Positions 48,701 to 56,873 of a stretch of DNA of 56,873 bases are shown here, in pieces. Under the pieces are notes generated by a model. The model did not search any database. It was not told where the DNA came from and saw nothing but the letters and a program-made list of their open reading frames with translations. Position 1 is the first letter of the stretch, and each line of letters starts with the position of its first letter. The DNA is taken from positions 1-56,873 of the forward strand of contig PDHQ01000228.1 in assembly GCA_003339415.1 (NCBI GenBank), given 5' to 3'. Source of the stretch: Ophiocordyceps camponoti-saundersi (nom. inval.) (lineage: Eukaryota; Ascomycota; Sordariomycetes; Hypocreales; Ophiocordycipitaceae). Made by a program: the position numbers and the translations under genes.

Positions 48701-50702
48701 GGCGTAAAGCTACTAAAACTTAGGGCGAAGCGTATCCTACTTAGAGTTACTATTAGTATAGTAGCTTACGATAAATTTAGCGTAGTAGTTAGCTATAAAG
48801 CGGTCGCCTATTATTACGATAAGCTTAGAGTAGTAACTAGCTTAAGCAAAGTTACCTATTACTAAGATAGGCTTAGAGTAATAACTAGATCTAATATAAT
48901 AGCAAGCTATATATTACTAAGAGTAATTATCGTCGGCGTTAGTTTATTATTCTTATTAAGGAATAACTTATTTAACCTTAAGATTTTTAGATATTTCTAT
49001 AATAGCTTATAACCGCGGAGCCCTTTACGCTTCCTTAATACTTCGCTAAGGTATAGCCTAAGTTTATATTTCTTTAGTAATTTTAAGTTAGCGAGAGGTA
49101 AGTTATATTAGAAATCGAGTAATTAAAACTCCTAGCTAACGCCGGGTAACTAAGTAATTTAAAGCTAAGTAACTTTAAATATTTAAGGGATATAAGACTT
49201 AGCTAAATTTATCCTTATTATAATAATACTATAATTTACTATAGCTACGTAAGTATTAGTAGCTATTATAATAGCTACCGCCTTAACCGGAGTTTTCTTT
49301 ACTATAAGTAACTTAGCTACCCTCTTACTAGTTAGGCTTATCTTTACTATATCCGGTACTAGCGTGGCCTTTAACCTTAAAACTTTATTATCGCCGAAAC
49401 TAACTTAGCGTAAGCTCCCTCCCTCGCTCTCCCTAAAATATACCTTAGTAAAACGTAAACGCTTTAAGTTAATAGTTAGAATAGGTAATAAGTTATTATT
49501 ATTATTATTTATATTTAATATAATTATAAAAGTTTTAGGCGTAGCGCGGGCTTTCTTCTTAGTAAGGCGCGTTTAAATTATAGTAAAAGATATCTATCTT
49601 TTACCTTTACTTTTTAAAAGCGCTATAAGCGCTGCCTTAATAAGCTTTATTATTACTAGCTTACGTATCCTATTTACCTTATAAGTTATATTTACCCTTA
49701 CCTTAAGTAAAGCTTAAGCTAGCTATCTTAGCTTTTTAAGTATTATTATTACTTTCTTACTTAAGTTTAGTATATTATAAGCTATATTTATAAAGCTTAA
49801 AATTTATTAATTAATATAAGCGTTAACTTACTCTAAGGTAGCGTAGATTAACTTAAATATAAAGATAGATATCTCCCCCCCCTCTCCCTCCGCCTCCTTT
49901 ACCTCCTTTATAACCTTAATACGGATACCCCTTAAGGTATTTTTTACCTCGATTATATTCTTATAAGTATAGCTCTAGCTTAAATCTTAAATTAAGGCGA
50001 GATTTTTCTTAGCTATAGCTTATACCTCTCCGAACTCTTATTATTTATTATAACGCTTAGCTTATATAGTATATAACTCCTTAGCGTTATCTTTAAGTTA
50101 AGGATATATAAGTATATAAGTAAAATTTATCTAAATATAAGTAATATATACGCGCGCGTTCGTAGCTACTATATATTAGCTTAATCTTATTAATATATAG
50201 CCTAAATAAGGCGTAATTTACTTAGCTAATTTTAATAGCTAGCGTATAAATAGCGGATATAGTTCTAAGTAAATTTAGAAATATAATTATTATAAGGCGT
50301 AGCTTATTTATAACTAATTTTTATATTATAATTATAAGCTATTATTATTATAATAAAAGAAATTAAAGCTAATATTATTTATAAAAAAAGGGGGCCTTAC
50401 GCTATATAAGCTATAAGATTTTATACCCCGCGGTAGCTTACTTATTAATTATAAGGCGCTATAGTATATATTAGTATATACCTTTTTACTTTATAATAAT
50501 ATATACCTCCTCCTTTTACCGGGGTTTTAGCTTATATTTACCTTTCCGTAGCTAAGGTTCGCGGCCGCTTCTATCTTAGCGACCCTTAAACCCCGGCTCG
50601 ATCTACCTTAAACCCGCTACTATAACCTAGCGGACTAGCACGAGGCCCGCTATAGTACCCTCTCCTTACTTATTATTTTTACCTTACTAGCTACCGACTA
50701 TT
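48701..50702 (+). other. LINE 3' region, function unassigned
   Basis: About 2 kb between the recognisable ORF2 and the conserved tail. It aligns with 38000-39980 in the truncated copy, so it is a true part of the element. It is long for a 3' untranslated region and may hold the RNase H and C-terminal ORF2 sequence beyond recognition. It contains a CT-rich run near 49873-49905. Confidence 0.6.
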
Positions 50703-50808
50703 TAGTAAGGGGTTTTCCCCCGGGCCCGGCCCGGTTTTTCCCCTCTTCTTACCCTCTATATACTTAGATACCTTATAGGTCCTTAGAGTAATTTAATATA
50801 TATATATA
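50703..50808 (+). promoter_or_regulatory. LINE 3' tail (putative RT recognition element)
   Basis: It contains AGTAAGGGGTTTTCCCC and CCCGGTTTTTCCCC, followed by ACTTAGATACCTTATAGG and (TA)n. GGGG-TTTT-CCCC can form a four-base-pair hairpin in RNA. The same blocks end the truncated LINE and the SINE. A looser version, AGTTTTTCCCC preceded by GGTTTTACCC, ends R1. Family knowledge says such shared tails are bound by LINE reverse transcriptase; that it does so here is inferred. Confidence 0.7.
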
Positions 50809-51192
50809 CTATTATATATTATTTAAGTAAGCGGTGCTTATATATATATTAGTATTTTATATATACTAATATACTAATACTAAGGTAAATACTAATACCT
50901 TATATATATTAATACTTATATATATACTAGTGCTTATATATATACCGGTGCCTTATATATATTAATATACTAGTAGTTAAGGTATATAATAGTGCTTTAT
51001 ATATACTAGTATTTAAAGTATATACTAATACTTATATATATATTAATACTTATATATATACTAATACTTATATATATCCTAATACTTATATATATCTTAA
51101 TATACTAATACCTATATATATATATTAATACTTATATATATATATAAGTGCTTATATATATATTAATACTTATATATATATTAATATATAGC
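50809..51192. repeat. TA-rich tandem array after the complete LINE
   Basis: The same 17-18 bp unit as at 40090-41075, here with fewer copies and variants such as AGTGCTTATATATATA and ACCGGTGCC. It starts at the LINE end and stops at 51192. The spacer 51193-51392 that follows has a short part like the minisatellite (TATTATAGTTATTTCCC) and then ordinary RIP'd sequence. Confidence 0.93.
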
Positions 51193-51392
51193 TATTATAG
51201 TTATTTCCCGTAATATATAGCGGCTATTAAACGCGAAGCGCGCTTAAGAAAATTAGGTATTTAGGGATTATAAGTAATATATTTTTTCTTCTAGGATTTT
51301 ATACCGCTATTATATAGTAAAGCGTAGGGCGGGAAAAAAATCTTAGTTATAAAGTACGTACCGCTTATTTAGGCAGTGTTGTGTCTAATAGG

Positions 51393-51556
51393 TATTAAGG
51401 CACGCAGGTTATTTAGATACTTAGCTATATTATCCTCTAGCTAAGTAAGCTAATAGTGCCCCTCTTATACTAATCTAGTATAGCTAATATATAGACCTAA
51501 CCTAGCTTAAGCCTTAAGTAAGTTATAGCCTAGACTATAGGGCATATTATATAATA
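51393..51556 (-). repeat. 3' LTR of the copia element (164 bp)
   Basis: It begins TATTAAGGCACGCAGG and ends TATTATATAATA on the plus strand; the right copy reads GTCACACAACA at that end. It is strongly conserved in the middle (GCCCCTCTTATACTAATC in both). Confidence 0.92.
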
Positions 51557-51699
51557 CCGCCTCTAAGGCCGGGCAGGCTAAAAAATAACTATTATAATAT
51601 TATTTCTTAGTATTTAGGCTACTAAAGCCGCCCTTATTTCTTAGTATAGCTAAATTTAGCTAGCGCACAAACTACTAATACTTATTCGCTTATAGCTTT

Positions 51700-54600
51700 T
51701 TTATAAGGCTATTTATAATTATATCTTCTATACTTATTTATTATAAATTAAAAAAGCTTATCTAATACCTTTAGATAATCTATTTATATTATAAATTAAT
51801 ATACTTTATATATACCTTATTAAGCGGGTTAATTATAGCTAACCTTATATTCTAGCTATTAGTAAATATTATAATAAGTCTCTTTTATTTATAGCTAGTA
51901 TCTTAAATAATATTAGAAAGCTAGATTATTATAAGCCTTATAAGCGTAAGAGCTATAAATTCGGCCTCTATATTACTAATTATAATAATAATTTAACGCT
52001 TTAAACGCTATATAATAAAGCTACTAGTAAGGAAGATAATAAACCTAGCCGTTAAGGTATAAGTTACCTAATTATCCGTAAATAATATATCGGAGTATAT
52101 ATAAAGCTAAAAGTCCTTACTATATATCGCTCTATTAAGTATAATATTAAAAGATGATATGCTACGTAAATAGCGGAAAAGGTATTTTATTATAGCTAAA
52201 TAAGCGTAAGTTAGATAGGAATTTACTTCTAATAACTTCTTAACGCTATATATAATATTAGGCCTTATATTTAAAGCTAGCTAATTAAAGCTACTTATTT
52301 ATTTTTATTATATTATAGCTTTTATTATAATCTTAGCTTTTTTCTAATTATAAGGAATTATATATTTTATTAGCTATAGCGTTTTCGTAAGCTTTAAATT
52401 ATCGGTATTAAATAGCTTAAAGATCTTATAAGTAAAGGAGGTTTAATATACTCGAATAGTATAAGCCTTATAATTACGATTAAACTTTTAGCTTGGGAAT
52501 TCTTAAAGTTCGCTAAGATACTTAACTTTATATAAATTATTAAAAATTATAGCCTTATTATTAATTTATATTTATATTAGTATTATAAGGAGGATATTAT
52601 TTATATAAAAAACTAGAAAACTATTATTTATATAGCGATAAAGGTATAGTTTAGAGTTAAGGCGTTTAAACCCTTAACTAGCTAAATCTTTAGCTATACG
52701 CTTAAACTTTTAGCGCGGCGAGGTATAATAGCTATAAAGGGCCCTTTTTAAGCGGTAAACGCGGCTAGATTTATCTTTAAAGCTATAAGGTTATTCGATA
52801 AAAATATCTTAATCTAATTTAGCGTTAATAAAAATATTTATAATATTAAATTTTACTTATTTAAAGTTTTATATTATAATAAAAGTAAGGGAGATTTATA
52901 TAAATAACTAATATGCTATAATAATATATAGATTTTTACTAAGTTAATTTATAAGATCGTAATCTCCGTAAATAACTTAGCGGGCTTTTATTATTAGATT
53001 TATACTTTTAATAAGCTTCTCTATATATACTTAACGCTTAGGAAAGGTCTTAATATTATAAAGCTTAGGAATAAATTTCTAAGCGCCCTTTTAGTATAGC
53101 TTATTAAGTTTTTTCTTTATTATAAGTACTTATTATTTATTAAATTCGGGTAGCTTCTTCGCTATATAATAATTACCTAAGGTATAACTTATAAAGGTCT
53201 CCGTAGCTAAGGCTAAGAGAATTATTATAGGCGCCTAGTTAATATATTCGTTTTTATTAGCGAAGGAGATATATAGCGAAGAGGGTTTAAGAACACCTTT
53301 TGCTACTAAATTAGCTTATATAAGTCTTTTCTAATATCTTATTAGTTTAATATTATAAATCTTTTTTATTAAATAACGCTTATAGCGTTATAATAATATT
53401 ATTAAGGTAAAAAATAAGGTTAACTTTTCGCGCTTATATAATATTAAGAAAATTATTTTTTAAGTATTAGATTAGTTAGCTAAAAGTTTTATAAGGTGCT
53501 AGCTAATTTATTAAGATTATTATAATTATTAGTATTAATTTAGCCGCTAGAGAGATTAGAGGTTATAAGCGCTATTAATAATAATAAAGCCTCTTTTTTA
53601 GCTTCCTTAATTAATCGAAGAAGCGTATTTTTATCGAAAAACGGGCGCTATACCTCTTTACCTTAATAAGGCGTAAGATTAAGTATAAAAAGGTATAATG
53701 AGTCTCTTTTAGGCGTTTTAAAACGCTCTTTTAATAGCTTTATAAATTCCTCCTTAATAATCTAATTTAATATAATTAATAATCTAGGTATAGTAATTAA
53801 ATATTTCCTTAGTTATTTTTTAATATTTAATATAGTAGAAGTTTATAGAAGGCTTTTCTTACTATTTTAGCTATAGGAAGTTTTCTTTTCCTCTTTATCC
53901 TTAAAAAGAAGAGAAATAAGCTTAAATTCGATAAATATATCTTTTTTTTCTAAATAAGCTTTAAATTTAACTAATAAGTTTTCTTTAATAGTAAGAGCCC
54001 CGGTATAATTAATAAAGCGTATATCTTATACTTAAATAATAATTTTTTAATTAAGTAGCTATATCTTAAAAACATAGCTATATAAGCTTTTAATACTAAT
54101 AAAATTACCTTTCTAAGTTTAAGGAGCTATTTTCTTAAACCTTACAATTTTCTCTTTTAGCTTTATTATATATATTATATAGCCTTAAGTATATAAATAT
54201 TTAATATTATATTTATAAGGCAAATTAAGCGTTTTTATAACCCTCTTAAGAGGGCTCTCTTTCCCTTTTATAAGTAGCAAATTTATAATATACGCTATTA
54301 TCGATATATAATATAGCTAGAGGGTTACGGGAAGCTATATATATAAATAAATAGCTTTTACTATTATTAAAAGCGTTTTACTAGCTCTCTCTATAAGACT
54401 ATTTTATTAAAGGTTATATAAAGTTAAATAATATAAAATAAAGCTATCTTAAAAAGCTTAGGCCTTAATTACCTCGCTTTTAAACTCCTATATATTATTA
54501 AAAGCTATCGTAGCTATAAGAATTCTTTTAAAAAAGGTATTAACTTATCTTTTCTATTTATAAAGAAGCTTAAAAGCCTAACCTTTTAAAGTAATAGCTA

Positions 54601-56450
54601 TTATTTAATAGAATCTTATAAAGGCGTTAATTCTATATAAAGAATAGTAAGCGCCGCCTATTTCTAATAAGTTATATTTAATAATATCTTAAAAAATAAT
54701 CTTAAGAAACTTTATAAGCCTTATTAGCGAATCCTTACTAATTATAATATTAGCTTTAGTAAATTAAGAAGCCTTATATAAAAAGCTTTTAATAGTATTT
54801 TTATTAATTTAAATCCTTACTTTTTAATAAGCTAAGGTTATCTTCTCTTTACTAGCGTATATAAGGCGCTTATATATAATAGTAAAATTAGCTTTTAAGC
54901 TTTTCCTTAGCGATTTATATAATAAAATAGCGAATACCTTAATAATAATTTAATCGCCGCTTATAATAGGGGTATTAATAACTTAAAGTTAATTATTAAA
55001 GCGGTAAATATACTCTTTAGTGCTTTTTTTAATAAGGAAATTTATTTTAAAGTTCGTAATAACGCTTTTTTCCTTTAAAACGCTTATATTTATTAAATTC
55101 GCTTAAATATAAAGGTAATAGAAAGCTTATAATAAAATTATAGAATTATTATTAAATAGATTTATTTTAACCTTACCCTCCTTTTCAAGTTAAAAGTCTC
55201 CTCTATTAGTAATATATAAAAAGTTAATAATAATATTCTTATAAATTTTAATAAATTACTTTAAATTATTAAAAATATAGCTTTTAGCTTTAAAATTATA
55301 TATAATATTATTTTATATAATACTATAGCTAATAGCTATAAGTTATATTTATCTCGCTTTTATAATAGCTTTTAATACCGTAATCTATTTCTATAAATAT
55401 TAATCTTTTAATAGCGAGCGTAGCTTAAGATATAACTTTTAGTAATTTTCTTCCTTATAAGGCTTACTTTCCTTAAGAATAAAATATCCGTAATTAAGAT
55501 ATTAACTTTTTTAGCTTTTTTATATAAGAAAAGAGGATTTACTATTATAATTACCGCGGCTATAGCCTTTACCGCGGCCTTAACTTTTACCTTAACTATT
55601 ATCTTGCTTTTTTTCCGGCTTTTTTATACCTTAATTTACGGAAAAAGTATCTTTTTTTAATTATTAATAAGATTAGCGTAGCTTTAAAAAAAGAATCTTT
55701 TTCTTTATTAGTATTTTTTATTTAGCTAATAAATATATATAATTTTTATATTAAATAAATATATAATATTAATTATAATAATTATAGCGCTAATAAACTA
55801 TATTTTATAAAATTAAGATATTATAATTAAAAGCTAATTTTATAAATAATTAAAGCGTTTTATAAAATTACTAAAAATTATAAAAATATATAGCTTTATT
55901 ATAAATATCTCCTTTATTAGTAATAAGAATATTACCCTTAGCTATATATTATATTTTTTCTTTAAAGCTTTATATATCTAATATATTATATATATTAGAT
56001 TTTAGCTAATATTATAAATACTAAAAATAATATTATCCTTATAATATTATATTATTAGCTTTCGGTAATAAATTTCCTTATCTTATTTTTTTTAAAAGCT
56101 ATAATATTTATTTTTAAAAGCTTACCGCTATTTTTATTATTAATATACTTATAAAAGCGGAATTATTCGATTATTATTCTAATATATATCTCTTAATTTA
56201 TTTAATTATCCTCTTTTAGCTTTATAATCTTTATAAAGATTATATTTAAATTAAGTAGCTTAATAAAAATTATTATAATTTTCTTTTTTAGTTTAAATAA
56301 GCTTCTTTTTACTTAAATAGGTAATATTTCCTTAATAAGGCTTATTTTATAATATTTTTTTACTTAAATAATCTTCTATAAACTAAATTAAGTATATTAT
56401 TTACTTAAAATAATAATAATTATAATTTTATAACGTTTATTATAGCTAAG
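51700..56450 (-). pseudogene. Copia gag-pol remnant
   Basis: Read on the minus strand. Gag C-terminus near 55545-55625 is basic and Gly-rich (GRGKGYSRG). Integrase should lie between 55 and 53.3 kb but its motifs were not recognised. Reverse transcriptase: VYRLKRALYSYYTSPR (about 52725-52770), the copia block where LYGLKQSPR is usual, and FYINNILL at 52587-52610, where the catalytic Asp pair is Asn-Asn. RNase H: YLFRYLRS near 52160, FIIFLTSSFII near 52010-52045, and NIEAEFIALT at 51951-51980, a signature of copia RNase H. All frames carry RIP-type stops. Confidence 0.82.
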
Positions 56451-56516
56451 CGAATCTTAAATAAAATCTCTTATAAGGAATATTAATTATTATTATAAAA
56501 AATACGTAATTTAGCG

Positions 56517-56532
56517 CGACGGGCGTATAACC
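56517..56532 (-). other. Probable primer-binding site of the copia element
   Basis: On the minus strand the sequence directly after the 5' LTR is GGTTATACGCCCGTCG. This is where a tRNA 3' end primes minus-strand synthesis. With the preceding LTR base it approximates TGG-TTATACGCCCG. The matching tRNA was not identified. Confidence 0.45.
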
Positions 56533-56696
56533 TATTAAGGCACGTAAGTTATCTAGATACTTAGCTATATTATCCTCTAGCTAAGTAGGCTAATAGTGCC
56601 CCTCTTATACTAATCTAGTATAGCTAATATACGGACCTAACCGGGCTTAAGCCCTAAGTAGGTTATAGCCTAGACTGCAGGGTGTGTCACACAACA
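56533..56696 (-). repeat. 5' LTR of the copia element (164 bp)
   Basis: Same length as 51393-51556. Its last 20 bases (about 56676-56696) retain TGCAG, GTGTGTCACACAACA, showing little RIP at the outer edge. Confidence 0.92.
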
Positions 56697-56873
56697 ATAG
56701 GTAGGAATAGGTGCCGTGGCAAATATGAATACTTAATTTTAAATCCTACAGTGGCCTGTAAAAAGTTCCGACTAATTGCAAAAATTTACCTACCCTAAAC
56801 TAAGCAAAGATTACTATTATATTTATATAAGCCTATATAAAGTAGAAAAGAAAAAGAAAAAATATTAGCTATA
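56697..56873. other. Un-RIP'd flanking DNA
   Basis: From here CpA and TpG are common again (GTGCCGTGGCAAATATGAAT, CAGTGGCCTG). No gene or repeat was recognised in 177 bases. It marks the edge of the mutated block. Confidence 0.85.

Larger units (their letters stand above)
43525..50808 (+). mobile_element. Tad-like LINE, near full-length copy
   Basis: A 7.3-kb non-LTR retrotransposon with ORF1 (zinc knuckles), ORF2 (AP-type endonuclease, reverse transcriptase), a long 3' region and a 3' tail ending in (TA)n. The 5' end is placed near a GC-rich inverted repeat, GCGCCT...AGGCGC (43531-43548); upstream is AT-rich spacer. The 5' edge is accurate to perhaps 30 bases. The domain order and clade features fit the Tad1 clade common in filamentous ascomycetes. 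Confidence 0.88.
51393..56696 (-). mobile_element. Ty1/copia LTR retrotransposon (RIP-inactivated)
   Basis: 5,304 bp between a perfect 5-bp TSD, ATAGG (51388-51392 and 56697-56701). The LTRs are 164 bp each. Coding is on the minus strand, so the 5' LTR is the right one. Domain order on the minus strand is gag, then (integrase expected), reverse transcriptase, RNase H, the copia arrangement. The outer 20 bases at each end keep TG and CA words, unlike the interior. Confidence 0.93.

Noticed and set aside
51377..51556. Longer copia LTR beginning TGTTGTGTC and ending ACACAACA
   Set aside because: The attractive inverted ends are not supported: the right copy has unrelated sequence before TATTAAGG, and no TSD fits. 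Starting at TATTAAGG gives equal 164-bp LTRs and the perfect TSD ATAGG.
1..56873. Mitochondrial origin because of extreme AT content
   Set aside because: CpG words survive while CpA/TpG are missing, and nuclear gypsy, copia, LINE and SINE elements with TSDs fill the window. This is RIP, not mitochondrial bias.

Overview
The window looks like nuclear DNA of a filamentous ascomycete (Pezizomycotina), from a block of transposons destroyed by repeat-induced point mutation (RIP). CpA and TpG are almost absent, TpA dominates, ATG is very rare, and former Gln and Trp codons read as TAA or TAG. CpG survives, which rules out ordinary mitochondrial AT-richness. I found no intact gene. The few open frames are translations of simple repeats. 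Old coding frames can still be followed because RIP makes only transitions. Most element boundaries were set from direct repeats, target-site duplications (TSDs) and protein motifs read by eye.

Left third (1-12.5 kb): an old copy of a 1.86-kb retroposon, called R1 here, runs left to right and has been entered three times. The insertions are another R1 in opposite orientation (569-2424), a 1.78-kb LTR element without visible pol (2495-4270), and a Ty3/gypsy element (4824-12227). R1 encodes only a LINE ORF1-like protein with zinc knuckles. It has 12-17 bp TSDs and a (TAA)n-type tail, so it resembles a half-LINE.

Middle (12.5-43.5 kb): an unclassified RIP'd host sequence, with at least two broken coding frames, carries a chromodomain Ty3/gypsy element (15525-27606; two 604-bp LTRs, TSD GGTAA) that itself contains an R1 (22495-24361). 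A further R1 (29177-31646) contains a tRNA-headed SINE (30751-31352, 13-bp TSD). A 5'-truncated Tad-like LINE (about 35515-40090) runs into a TA-rich tandem array. A separate minisatellite lies at 42.0-43.3 kb.

Right third (43.5-56.9 kb): a near full-length Tad-like LINE (ORF1 with zinc knuckles; ORF2 with endonuclease and reverse transcriptase) with its own tandem array, then a Ty1/copia element coding on the minus strand (51393-56696; two 164-bp LTRs, TSD ATAGG). RIP stops near the outer end of the right copia LTR, and the last 177 bases look like ordinary unmutated DNA.

The most interesting combination is one LINE, one SINE and one ORF1-only retroposon. The SINE tail clearly matches the LINE tail, and R1 has a weaker version of the same 3' block. 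This suggests that the LINE machinery moved the other two before RIP silenced all three.
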